Part shown: in pieces, positions 11,077 to 21,890 of the stretch
How positions within the stretch are numbered: the first letter of the stretch is position 1
How the letters are laid out: every line of letters begins with the position of its first letter
Source of the DNA: Clarkia xantiana subsp. parviflora
Taxonomy: Eukaryota > Streptophyta > Magnoliopsida > Myrtales > Onagraceae
Assembly (NCBI GenBank): GCA_036873135.1
Contig: JAPTYO010000015.1
Coordinates: 14,487,683-14,551,682 of the forward strand
DNA: 64,000 nt
Reading direction: 5' to 3'
Notes under the pieces: model-generated
What the model saw: only the letters and a program-made list of their open reading frames with translations
Database searches by the model: none
Told to the model about the DNA's origin: nothing
Translations under genes and position numbers: made by a program

Positions 11077-12891
11077 ACTGCTCGTTTTATTTTGAACATG
11101 TTGGGCACATTTCCACTTTGCTTATGTTTGTGTTTGGAACTTTTTTGGAGTTGTTCCCTGGTTTTTGTTTGCAACTTGTTCGCTTTGAACTACGTCGTTT
11201 GAACCTGCTTTACACATAGCAGTTTGCATGATAACTTATTAGTAATATTTCATACCGTTATCGCTTACTGTGTTTACTGAACGTGGATGACTAGTAATGT
11301 AAACGTAGTCCCCGCAATCGTGACCGATAGCCACTTTTGATTCAAGATTGTTTGCATGATGCGTTATGCATGTTGTACGTCTTCCTGCATAGCTTGTCGC
11401 TATTTCTGTCGAAACCTGTCAAGTGATTCGCCTATAGCGACTTAACAAGTAGTATGTTTGCAATGTGTTATCTTGGCTTAAGCAAGATACTAGTTTATAC
11501 CGTCTCTTAGTTCCACTCTAAGGCGACGTTGTACAAGACTCGACTTGTAAATTTTATGAGTTTTGAACAGGGTGCGCACCTGCCAGCGTGTATCAACCCG
11601 CGTTGGGGAAGCATACGTAAAAACATTTTTGGGTTTTGAAAGAGTGTTTTGTGAACCCTAAAAGGCTTGTTTGATAAGAAATTTGGAAAAGTGTTTGATA
11701 CATAAAATATTTGATAAAATATTTGGCAAAATATTTGGTAAAATACTTGTGATACATGATTCCTGCGTCCAGGGACCATGTAACATTTTTTGAGAATATG
11801 AATTGTGATGCATGTTTTCTGCGTCCAGGAATCATGCAACACGGTTTTGAAAATCTGTAGTACGGAATTGTCATCTAGCAAGAGGACTTCTGCCGTATAG
11901 AGTGAACCCTAATCAGGAATTCGTAATATGGGATTGTCGTCTAACCAGAGGACATTCGCCATGAAGAGTGAACCCCAAACAGGAATTCGTAATATGGGAT
12001 CGTCATCTAACAAGAGGACGTTCGTCATGAAGAGTGAACCCTTACCAGGAATTCGTAATATGGAATTGTCGTCTAACTAGAGGACATTCGCCATGAAGAG
12101 TGAACCCTAAACAGGAATTCGTAATATGGGATCGTCATCTAAAAAGAGGACGTTCGCCATGAAGAGTGAACCCTAAACAGGAATTCATTTTTGTTATAGT
12201 GTGGGGTCGTTGTCTAACCAGAGAACTTCCGCCATTTGTGGGGTGATCAGTCCCGTATTGTACTTGCCCATCCTGTTCTGAATCCAGGGAATGGCTATGA
12301 ACATGAGGATTTGCCTCTAATAAGAGATGTCACAGCATATCATTTTTTTAGAAGGAAACAGGGTGTTTTTCTTAAAAAAGAGGATACCACAACATGCTAT
12401 TTTTGATAGTAGATCTTGGTGTTAATCCAAGATATTGCTTGTAGTTGACGCCTTTAGCCTAATCGTCATTTTGATAGTAGACCTTGATGTTATTCCAAGG
12501 AATTGCCTGTAGATGCCGCTTCTTGAATAGTCGTCATTTTGATTGATAATATGCTGGTTGTTATGGCGGCATATAAGTTGATTGTGCACATAGCTCAATG
12601 GCTTTGTGTTGTCGGCACTTTCTTGAGATAGATGCCAATTAATGAGTGGAGTAGTAAACTCCTTGTTGGTGTAGATAATAGTTGTTGTAGTTACTTTGTT
12701 TTGCTTCCAAGTAACGTACATAGAGTAGTGATGTTCCTACGAATATAGAATAACTTCATTAGGTTCATGAGATTATTACAAAGATGCCACTTTATATGAG
12801 AGAGTGGACTTTTCAACAAGTAGATGCGTTATGGAAATAAGAACAAAAGGGCTTGATACAACGGCTCCTTTTGTGATAGAAGATTATCCTT
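11077..12891. other. Element A spacer between convergent genes
   Basis: Non-coding stretch between the 3' ends of the antisense gene (plus) and pol (minus). It contains the 66-bp tandem array (11858-12187), T-rich runs that could serve as polyadenylation regions for both directions, and a diverged repeat around 'ATAGTAGA(T/C)CTTGGTGTTA(A/T)TCCAAG' at 12404 and 12474. The first part matches, in reverse, the end of element E. Confidence 0.6.
11858..12187. repeat. 66-bp tandem repeat, 5 units
   Basis: The phrase AGGAATTCGTAATATGG recurs at 11915, 11981, 12047, 12113 and (start only) 12179, exactly 66 bp apart. Units alternate GTCGTCTAACCAGAGGACATTC and a CGTCATCTAACAAGAGGACGTTC type, suggesting the array grew by doubling a two-unit block. 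A partial, diverged unit extends to about 12240. Confidence 0.93.
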
Positions 12892-15800
12892 TCATCCGTG
12901 GAATTTCTTCAAGTGTCCTCCACTGAACGTGTTTGTAGAGGCATTGCCATTTGCATCTTCAAGGCGGTATGCGTTGATGTATGGAATGGATATGACCTTG
13001 TAAGGGCCTTCCCATTTTGGAGACATCTTGTTGATTTGATCGAGATGTGAGAACTCATTCCTTCTCCACACCATTTCTCCGACATGGAATTGTCTTTCTT
13101 TCACTTTCCTGTTGTAATATCTTGCGGTTATCAAACGCATTCGTGCCTGATTATGTTCGGAGTTACGCCTTTTTTCTTCAGCCAAGTCTAAGTCTAGACG
13201 CATGTCTACTTCGTTGGCTTGGGCGTTGAAATGGGTTGTATGGTAGGATGAGACGGCGATTTCGATGGGAGCAACTGCTTCCGTTCCATACACCAGACTG
13301 AATGGTGTTTCTCCAGTTGACTCCTTTGGATTTGTTCGAAGTGCCCACAGAACACTGCTAAGCTCTTCTGCCCATCCTGCTTTTAATGCGTGCACTCTTT
13401 TTTTGAGACCGTCTAGGACGGTCTTGTTGGCAGCTTCGACTTGTCCGTTGGTTTGAGCATGGCGGACTGATGCGAAACGATGGTTAATGTTGAGTCTTTC
13501 ACAAAATGTTTGAAGCCTTGAGCTCTTGAAGTGTGGTCCGTTATCGCTGATTAGGACCTTCGGAACTCCATATCGTGCGATGATGTGATTTCGGATGAAG
13601 TCCATTATTTGTGCGTCGGTTGTTTGTGCCAATGCCTTTGCCTCGATCCACTTTGAAAAGTAATCGATTGCGACGACAATGTACTTGGTTTGGCCTTTTG
13701 ACTTTGGAAGTGGACCCACCAAATCGATCCCCCATTGTGCGAATGGCCAGGAGCTTGCAATTGGGCTTAGCTCGGCGGCTGGTGTCGTGATACTTCTTGA
13801 ATAAAGTTGGCAGGATTCGCATTCTGTGACCAAGTGCGTAGCTTGGTTCTTCATGGTTGGCCAATAGTATCCCAAGCTCAATGTCTTGCGTATTAGAGAT
13901 CTTGCACCTTCATGGCAGGCTGCTTGGCCTTTATGCAAATCTTCTAACACTTTCTGGCCTTCCCGAAAGGTGATGCACCTTAGGTAAGGGGTTGAAAATC
14001 CTTTCTTGTAAAGCTCGTCATCTATCAACGCGTAATTGACGACTTGTCTCTGGATTTTTTGGGCTTGAACTTTGTCTTCGGGGAGCTTGTGGTCTTTGAG
14101 GTATGCCAATATTGGTGTCTTCCAATCTGGATCTGGATTGATGCACAAGACTTCGAATTTGTCAATTACTGACAAAATTCTGTTTTCCACGAAGTGCGTT
14201 TCTTTGCCTTGTTCATTGCCTTGTGCGAATTTGCTCAAGGCATCAGCTTCTTGATTTTCTTCTCTAGGCACCGCGATGATGTCGAAGATATCGAAGCTTG
14301 TGATGAGGTCTTTTGCTTGCCCCAAGTACTTTTGCATATTTTCTGACTTTGCCGCGTATTCGCCTTTGACTTGATTGACAACTAACTGTGAATCGCACTT
14401 CACTCGTAGATGTTTAACTCCGACGCCTTTTGCAATCCTTAAGCCAGTTATCAATGCCTCGTACTCCGCCTCATTGTTTGTTGCTCTAAATGTTAAGTTT
14501 AGAGCATACTTCAACGGATTAGATCCATCGGGAGGTATTAGGAGGAATCCGGCACCTGATCCCCCTACGTTTGAAGATCCGTCGGTGTACATTTGCCATA
14601 CTTCGGTATGATCTTCGATTTGTTGAGGTCCAACTTGGACACCTGTGTCAGGTGTTATCCCAGTGAATTCTGCGATGAAGTCTGCCAATGCTTGCCCCTT
14701 GATTGTCGTTCGAGGAGCAAAGTGAATGCGGAATTCACTTAGCTCTACCGACCACTTTGTTAGCTTTCCTGACATGTTTGACTTTGACATGATGTGCTTC
14801 AAGGGTTGGTCTGTTAAGACTGTTACTTCGTGTGCGTGGAAGTATGGCCTCAATTTCCTTGCTGCTATGATAAGTGCGTATAGGTATTTTTCGATTGGCA
14901 TGTAGTTTATCTCGTACTTTGCGAGTATCTTGCTTACGTAGTAGACTGGGAGTTGGGTAGTCCCCTTTTGTTTGACAAGGACTGAGCTGACTGCCGTGTT
15001 GCTCACCGATATGTACAGGAAGAGGGGCTCGCCTTGTATCGGTTTTGCCAATGCCGGCAATGTGCGCAAGTGTTGTTTTAATTGCTGAAAGGCCTCTTCG
15101 CACACTGGTGTCCATTCAAACTTCTTGTTTGCACGCAAGACTTCAAAGAAAGGGAGTGCTTTGTCGCCTATCCTGGCAAGGAACCTGTTTAAGGCTGCTA
15201 GGCGGCCATTTAGTTGTTGGACTTCCTTGTGTTTCCTTGGGGACGTCATTTCTTCAATTGCCCTCACCTTCTCTGGGTTGGCCTCTATCCCCCTATGGCT
15301 TACCATGAATCCCAGGATTTTGCCTGATTGTACGCCGAAAGCGCATTTTGTTGGATTTAGGCGGACTTGATATTCGCGCATTCTTTTGAAGATTGCTCGC
15401 AAGTCGTCGACATGGTTGCGCCTTTTGGTTGACTTCACGACCATGTCGTCCACATATGCCTCCATTTTGGTTCCAATTAGATCGCCAAAGATGGTATTGA
15501 CCATTCGCTGGTATGTTGCTCCTGCATTGATTAGGCCGAATGGCATCACCGTGTAGTTGTATATTTCGCTATCTGCATAGAATGCAGTATGCGGTGCATC
15601 ATCTTTGAACATCGGGATCTGGGTTTATCCTGAGTATGCATCCATTACAGACATTAATTCGTGGCCGGCGGTGGCATCGACTAGTTGGTCGATTCTTGGG
15701 AGAGGATATGAATCCTTTGGGCATGCGTTGTTGAGATCTCTGTAATCGATGCACATTCTTAACTTGCCACTTGATTTAGGAACCAACACCGGGTTTGCTA

Positions 15801-16932
15801 CCCATGTTTGGTATCTTGATTATTCGATGAATCCTGCGTCAAGCAGCTTTCCCACCTCTTCTCTGATTGTCAGTTTCTTGTTGCCCCCGAGGGGTCGAAG
15901 TTTCTGGGCTATTGCTCGAGTTCCTGGCTTGATGTTGAGCTTATGGGAGACGACGTCTGCGCTTATTCCGGGCATATCGCTTGGTGACCATGCGAATAGC
16001 TCTTTGTACTCTTTCAGGAGTGCTGTGATTTCTATCACTTCATCTTCTGACAAGGATGCTCCAATTTGGACCATTCTGTCTGGCTCTTCAATCTTTATTT
16101 GTTTTAACTCTTCTACTGGGGCTAGTCGGGCACGGCCTTCTCTTGGATCATCATCAATGATGGGCATGTCGTCCTTGTCTGGCTTGATGTTATTTTGAAT
16201 TGCCACATTGTAACAATCCTTTGATAACAATTGGTCTCCTTTGACTTCACCGATTCCGGCTGCAGTTGGGAATTTGATCTTCTGGTGTGCCGTGGATGGC
16301 ACCATTCCCCATGCATTCATGGTTGCGTACCCTAAGATACCATTGTATGCGTCAAGTTTTTGTACTACCGTAAATGGTATTGCGATCTGGAGACGTGAGT
16401 TGCCTTCTCCCAGTATGACTGGCAATGTTATGGACCCCAACGGGTAACTTGCATCTTCCATGAATCCCACTAAGGGTGAGTTGATCCTGTTGACTTCCTT
16501 CTTTCTTCCCAGAGCTAGGATGACATCCTTTGTGATGATGTTGGGCGAACTTCCTCCATCAACCAAGATACGCTTGATGTCCATGCCGTCAATTGTCATG
16601 GTTATGACTAAGGCGTCGTTATGCGGAAATGTTATATGCGTCTTGTCTTCTGAAGAAAAGCCAATGGCGTTTTCTAGGACAACGTTTCCTTGCTGACTGC
16701 CTCTGGGTTCATGGATCATCAGGGAAGCGTATATTTCTCTTTCGTATGATGTTTCTCCACCTGCTCCAAAGCCTTCATGTATCACGTGGATGCCTGGAAA
16801 TTTTGGGCCGTGCTGTGCAGATGGCACACTGCTTGTTGGCACGGGAGACATTATGGCCTTTTTAAGACGTTTAAAGCGCTTCCTGGTTTTGGACGGATTG
16901 GCCTTAATGAGAGCGTTGTGATCACTCGTCAT
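12892..16932 (-). pseudogene. Element A pol (protease-RT-RNase H-integrase), two stops
   Basis: One continuous frame of 1347 codons broken by two stops: at 15820-15822 (Glu codon in E changed to TAA, after LLDAGFIE) and 15625-15627 (Tyr codon in E changed to TAA, in the RT motif MDAYSGY). Order: aspartic protease (ILVDGGSSPN), reverse transcriptase (MEAYVDDMVVKS), gypsy RNase H, a second RNase H (MYTDGSSNVGGSG), integrase zinc finger and DDE core (WGIDLVGPLP, SDNGPHF) and a GPY module (PKWEGPYKV). No chromodomain. The start ATG is 49 bases after the LTR and no Gag domain or CCHC box precedes the protease. Compared with element E it lacks E's frameshift, so the two died independently. Confidence 0.92.
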
Positions 16933-16963
16933 GACTTTGCGGTACGGTAGCTTTTTGTTCGAA

Positions 16964-16981
16964 TCACGTAGACGGCGCCAA
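16964..16981 (-). promoter_or_regulatory. Element A primer binding site
   Basis: On the minus strand TTGGCGCCGTCTACGTGA follows the ...ACGCAACA end of the LTR. The same sequence follows the LTR of E (59358), and element B has the variant TTGGCGCCGTCTGTGGGA. Confidence 0.8.
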
Positions 16982-17717
16982 TGTTGCGTCCGGGATGAGT
17001 TGGGTCGTGGGGACGCGTCTGTCTGTATGGTTGTGCGAGTTTTCGGGCTGTAACCCTTCGTCTGGAAGAGGTTTGTGCCACTGACGAGTGTTCGGTTGAT
17101 CCCGGAAAGGTCTGTGTCTCGAAGCGCGGTTGTGTCTCAAGATGCGGTGGTCTGTGCACGAATCCGGATGTCTGGGCGACGATTCCTGCACAAAGGACTA
17201 ATGCTAGCACGGAGAGGGGGGGTGGTGCTAGCGGAGCCCTCTCCGAAGCTTAAGTCACTATAGGGGTAAAAGAGTAATTTCTAGAGAGAGAATATTTCTA
17301 GAGAGAAGTCAGAGCTCAAAATACCAAAGTTGGGCAAATGAGAGGATGGATGAAAATGGGTGGCCAAGGTCTCCTATTTATAGGCTTCCTTGGGACCGGA
17401 CCCGGTTTTAAAGCGGTTTAATGACGGTTCCAAAGCAAGCGGTAACCGTCATCCATATTGGTAATGTGCGAACTTGACTTCTCTACACGTAACGGTAATC
17501 GCGGGAACGGTAATCGCACGATACCCGCAATGCAATTCGGACCTCGTCGAATTTGGGCAATTCGGCGAGGTCCGGGTTGCCGCAATCCGGACGCGCGTAA
17601 ATGCGTTTCCGGACCGTTTTGACCCTTTGGGAGACGTTTTCAAATCGAGATGTAATTTTGACGTGTTTACGAGGCCCGAAGTATAAATACGAACCCGAAT
17701 TGGACATATATCCATCA
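16982..17717 (-). repeat. Element A 5' LTR (736 bp)
   Basis: Same ends as the 3' LTR. On the minus strand it carries a TATA box (CTATAAATAG-type, about 17374-17384) with transcription expected leftward from about 17345. It lacks the 76-bp palindrome-rich block of its partner. Confidence 0.9.
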
Positions 17718-17722
17718 CTTTT

Positions 17723-18246
17723 GGTACTAAACATTTGAAAAAATGTGGCTTTTGGTACATCTGTTGGTTGGCCGTTAGTTTTGGCCGTTAAATGACATGT
17801 GCAAGTCACGTGATCGACTCTAAACTTTTAATTTTGTTCAATTTAGTCCCTCAAATATATTCATATATTTTATTTTGTTTAATTTAGTCCTAAAGCTTCA
17901 AAATCGAACCCAATTGGGACCTATCTCCAATTGGGTAAATTTGACCCAAATGGGGCTATGTCAATTGAATTCGATTGGTTTAATTGGGTCCGATTTTGAA
18001 GTGTTATGACTAACTTAAACAAAATAAAAGTTAGGAATATATTTGAGGGACTAAACTGAACAAAATTAAAAGTTTAGAGTCGATCACGTGACTTGCATAT
18101 GTCATTTAACGGCCAAAACTAACGGCCAACTAACGGATGTACCAAAAACCACATTTTTTCAAACGTTTGGTACCAAAAGTATACAAAACTAAACATCCAG
18201 TACTAAAAGCCACATTCGGTCAAACATGTGGTATCAAAATTACCTT
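17723..18246. mobile_element. Foldback MITE FB1, main part
   Basis: With the left end at 7076-7150 this makes an inverted repeat of about 0.6 kb. The arm GGTACTAAACATTTGAAAA...GATCGACTC (17723-17822) returns as its complement at about 18068-18170, and the outer 70 bp at 18170-18246. The centre (17825-18060) is also imperfectly symmetrical around AATTGGG. No coding capacity. Element A inserted exactly in the left arm: the TTTTGGTAC context is restored when A and one CTTTT are removed. A relative lies at 23903-24798. Confidence 0.85.
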
Positions 18247-18429
18247 TAACCCTTATGAATTTATAGTTCCCTTAATTTTTATATTTATATTTACATTTCT
18301 TGCACTTTATTTACATATACTGTTATATTTTTTTTTTATTGCATTACCTTTACATTTATATTTTTATTTCTTGCACTGCATTATATTTATTATATACATA
18401 TATTATTGCATTTATTGCATTTTATTATA

Positions 18430-18795
18430 AAATGATCCAGAAGATCATGAGTTCTTCAAAAGCTCAAAAATTGATAATTTTAGAATCCGAAAATGTATGA
18501 AAAAAAAGGATCTGAAACATTGTATTTGTGAATTAAAGATCGTCTTGTATAAGAATGAATCATGTATATCATGAATTATTATAAATAAGGGATCATGAAG
18601 ATCCTAAGAGATCATGAGTCTTGAATAAATGATCACGAAGATCCTAGAAGAAATATGTCTCTTGCGGATACTGAAAAAAATTCAGGTAAACCAGAAGTTT
18701 ACATCCAATATTGGCATGATTGATTATATATTCGGTAAACTAGAAGTTTACTGATTCATATAGAGGTAAACCCGAAGTTTTACCCATATAATATG
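18430..18795 (+). repeat. Micro-hairpins with constant NNGAA loop (right part)
   Basis: Continuation of the series at 6488-7075 once FB1 and A are removed. ATGATC-CAGAA-GATCAT (18431), GGATC-ATGAA-GATCC (about 18590), GATC-ACGAA-GATC (18635), GTAAAC-CAGAA-GTTTAC (18686), GTAAAC-TAGAA-GTTTAC (18736) and a GGTAAA/TTTACC stem around CCCGAAGT (18773). See findings. Confidence 0.65.
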
Positions 18796-18799
18796 ATAT

Positions 18800-21180
18800 T
18801 TGGCGTGACCGGTTACAGACCATTCCGGATCACTTAAGATGCGCAGTACATTATTTGGAAGAACCTGAAGATTCTCCATAAATCATTATGATAATTGCTC
18901 TCAAAGGAAAATTAATTATGTGATCATCATCAACTAAGTTCGGGATAAAATTCCATTATTTATGGAAATAATAAAAGGTGAATATGGGCCCGTTCACCTG
19001 CCATGTGCACCGATATATTATTTTGAAAGATGCATCTACAATATGGTCGCGTGTGCATTAATTATCACGAATTTGCAATAGAAAAATTTCCAGATTATGT
19101 AATAAAGAATGATGATGATATTGAAAGTTGATATTTACTACAAGATTCAGACAACTACATGTCTAGATTTGCAGTTTAGCATGAAAGTTACAAATATCCT
19201 CCAATTAAATAACTAAATTGCTACCAATTAGAGAAAATTGAGTACAAATGCATGCTATTATGAAAGCAGCAATATAATTGCGCATCAAGCCAATGTTAAA
19301 TCACAGTTCTCCCCATTACAACCAATTTTTGGTGAAGAGACAAATTTTCCATATATTAATATTATGGTGTGCGATATATGTTTGAATTACTCCACCGCAA
19401 CGCACAAACATGGGTCTGGAATGTTGGGAAAAATATTTTGTCTATAAATCAATTATTTGAGAACAATGACTGATATATATATTTAAAACAAGAGTGTTGA
19501 TTGTCATTGTTGAACAACTTTTCCCAAAATTAGGGGGAGAAAAGAAGCAGCTGGCAGAAAAGAGATTGACTGAAAAAAATTTGTTATTATCTCATTTAGA
19601 TCCTCGCACAATGAGAATATGAACCTGAAGTTCAAAGAGAAAAGCATTTTCAAATACTGCCAATAAGTGGCTATGAGACCCAGAAAGTCACAAGTCAAGT
19701 AACAGCTGCAAATGCTCCAATTTTGAAATGTCCTGATTGGACAGGTTATAATGAAAAATAACTCTCGTCTGAAGCGTGCGATATTGGTTCCAAAGAATTT
19801 TTTTTTTTAATAAAAGAATGGAGCAAAATAAATATGGTCTTATTATGGAGGTGGTTTCCCAAAAGAAGTAAAGACATAGCTAAATATGAAACCCCAGAAG
19901 TGGTTCAGGTACCTGAAAGTGATTACAATAAAGAGATCTCAATGAGTTATGTCATTAACGGGAAGTGATGGAACCGTAAAATATAAAGTTGTCGACAATA
20001 GTTTTGAATATTATGCATGAGTGATGAATTCATAAAACAAGACGGGGATATTGAGCTCAATATGTCAAAGAATTATCATGATTGGCCAAAGTTTGAAAAG
20101 ACGCAAGTATAAGCATGACAAATGCAGAATGTGATAGCCAGTGGATATAAATAATTTCTGCGTAAATAGATTGCCTCGTAAGATAGGCACAACCCGTTGT
20201 ACAAAGACTTTTCCGCAGAAAGATGACAATTATTATATGAATCATTTGGTGGAGCAATAACCTTCAAATACATTATTATGTTGGCAGTACATACAAGGTT
20301 TTAATATGCGTCTCATGATATGAATAATTTTATAGCCTATTTTGGTGGCTAATTTGATAGTGAAATCCACATGAATATCCAGAAGGATTTAAAATGCTAG
20401 CATGAATATTTTCAAGAATGTTGGATGATAAAAAAAAATATTGTACCATTTACGGGTTGCTTATGGTATATTATCCCCACTATATAACACAATTGAGCTA
20501 AGTTGTATCGAAGGCTAACGTAAGTATATGAATAAATCAAAATTGATATTTGATAAGATGAATTGATCACGCTATAGCCGAAAGGGGCATCGCATGAGGG
20601 AGAGAATTTGAAGATATTGAAACTCCTGAAGAGTTTTAAATACAATCAATTTATTGATGATGTTAAAATTCAGACGAAATATATTGAAAGGACAAAGGTT
20701 TGGCTCGGCCTGAAGATCGAGTACTTAAGAGATTGAAAATAATATTGTCTTATAAAAGAAAATGTCTTGAAGCTATTTTGCATAGATAAACACATCTATT
20801 GAGTACCTTAATGATTGTAAGAATGTCATGAGTTTAATATCATGACGAATCAAGACCTAAATTAATTTGCTACACAAATGTAAGTTATAACATGGAAGTG
20901 CACAATTTTCAAATGTAGCATTATATTGTATATATATATATATATATGAAGATAATGCAGGTTATATAGCTCGAGTTGAAGATTGTTATATCAAAGGAGA
21001 CATACAAAACACATTCGCCTCAAGTTATTCTTCATCCAACGAATTTGTTCATATGACTATCTAGCGGATCTTTTCAAGGAGGCTTTATCGACTGCGACAT
21101 CTGAAATATTAGCGAACATGATTGGATTGCGTCGACTTAATGAAATTACGCGATGTCAACATTAGGGGGAGAATCTACAC
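18800..21180 (+). pseudogene. Element F pol remnant (integrase, RT, RNase H)
   Basis: Fragments in copia order, with many stops and frameshifts. A pre-integrase piece (IWRDRLQTIPDHLR, about 18801) is followed by an integrase start (GEYGPVHLPCAPIYYF, about 18980). Next come QLFPKLGGEKKQL (19512), SRLKR (19770), EISMSYVING (19937), the NDWPK-like region (20076) and a degenerate ARLV-type stretch (about 20160). The last pieces are a PEGFK-like site (20381), LGLKIEYL (20707) and the RNase H end SSNEFVHMTI (about 21035). The terminal LFPLTKVLS-like tail (about 21187) is non-coding or read-through. Each piece is recognised by eye; no gene product is possible. Confidence 0.75.
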
Positions 21181-21270
21181 CGCTGCACTCTTTTTCCCTT
21201 AACCAAGGTTTTATCCCTTCGGGTTTTCCTGGTAAGGTTTTAACGAGGCACAATTCCCTTATGAACATCC

Positions 21271-21460
21271 AAGGGGGAGTGTTACGAATATATTTAGTGG
21301 ATGTTCAATATTACGTGTATATACCATCTTCCTTGTTTAGACTTTCCTAGTATTAAATTTACTTCCTCCACAAGTACATGTAATCCCTATATAATGGCTT
21401 ATATGTGTGATAATAAGATCATCTCTAAATTCTCTCTTCCATTAGCTCTATACTTTCGTT
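21271..21460 (+). repeat. Element F polypurine tract and 3' LTR
   Basis: AAGGGGGAG at 21271-21279, then the LTR TGTTACGAAT from 21280. The end is blurred: CTTTCGT is followed by a long A run instead of the AACA seen in the left LTR. Confidence 0.75.
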
Positions 21461-21540
21461 AAAAAAAAAAAAAAACATTTACTTGAAAAAAAAAAAAAAA
21501 AAAACAAGGTTAACTAATAAAACCATAATCAAGACAAGAT

Positions 21541-21890
21541 TTTGTCGGACCTGATACATTTGATTTCTTTCCGACAGGACCCGGTCCCACGTAAATTCAC
21601 GGAATCATGAAATTCCACGGCACTTCAGTAGTCAGTCCTTCACCAAAGCCAAACCGGTATTTGCATGGCCTTCATTCAATCCTTCCGAATCGCCGCCTCT
21701 ATAAATCCCCTCTCTTATTCATACTTCCACCATCCGATCACCACACCACTAAAAATCCAACGGCCCATTTTCATTCCTACCGTCGATTTTAAGGTATCTG
21801 CGGTTCTATATCCACCGCCACCCTTCCTCGCTCTCTCTACAGTTCAGTTTCCATTCTCTCTCTCTCTATATCTCAAGGTTTGGTCGGAAA
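21541..21890 (+). promoter_or_regulatory. PDX1 promoter and 5' leader
   Basis: TATAAAT at 21700-21706 is a good TATA box; transcription would start near 21735. The leader ends in a CT-rich block (CTCTCTCTCTATATCTC, about 21856-21873), typical of plant 5' untranslated regions. The start codon context is GGAAAATGGA. The promoter begins only about 80 bp after element F's A-run, so the upstream regulatory space free of transposon sequence is short. Confidence 0.65.

Larger units (their letters stand above)
7151..17717 (-). mobile_element. Ty3/gypsy (Tat/Retand-like) element A, gag-less
   Basis: 10.6-kb element bounded by LTRs 7151-7962 and 16982-17717, with a perfect 5-bp target duplication CTTTT at 7146-7150 and 17718-17722. 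The primer site TTGGCGCCGTCTACG lies inside the right LTR on the minus strand, so transcription is leftward. Order on the minus strand: LTR, primer site, protease, reverse transcriptase, two RNase H domains, integrase, spacer with 66-bp repeats, antisense gene (plus strand), polypurine stretch, LTR. Gag is absent. The second RNase H, the lack of a chromodomain and the antisense gene point to the Tat/Retand group. Confidence 0.92.
5261..21460 (+). mobile_element. Decayed Ty1/copia element F, split by later insertions
   Basis: Bounded by two ~183-bp LTRs (5261-5443 and 21280-21460) starting TGTTA(T/C)GAATATATTTAGTGG. A primer site GTTATCAGCACGA follows the left LTR and a polypurine tract AAGGGGGAG (21271-21279) precedes the right one. 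The interior holds integrase and reverse transcriptase remnants in copia order from about 18.8 to 21.2 kb, so the plus orientation is firm. The interior is interrupted by a foldback element and, inside that, by gypsy element A; without these F would be about 5 kb. Possible 5-bp target duplication AAAAA, not provable in poly-A. The pol style (LGGEKKQL before RT) resembles the Bianca group, which is an inference. Confidence 0.8.

Noticed and set aside
11858..12187. Regular repeats as a possible CRISPR array
   Set aside because: 66-bp units without spacers inside a plant retrotransposon; a simple tandem repeat.
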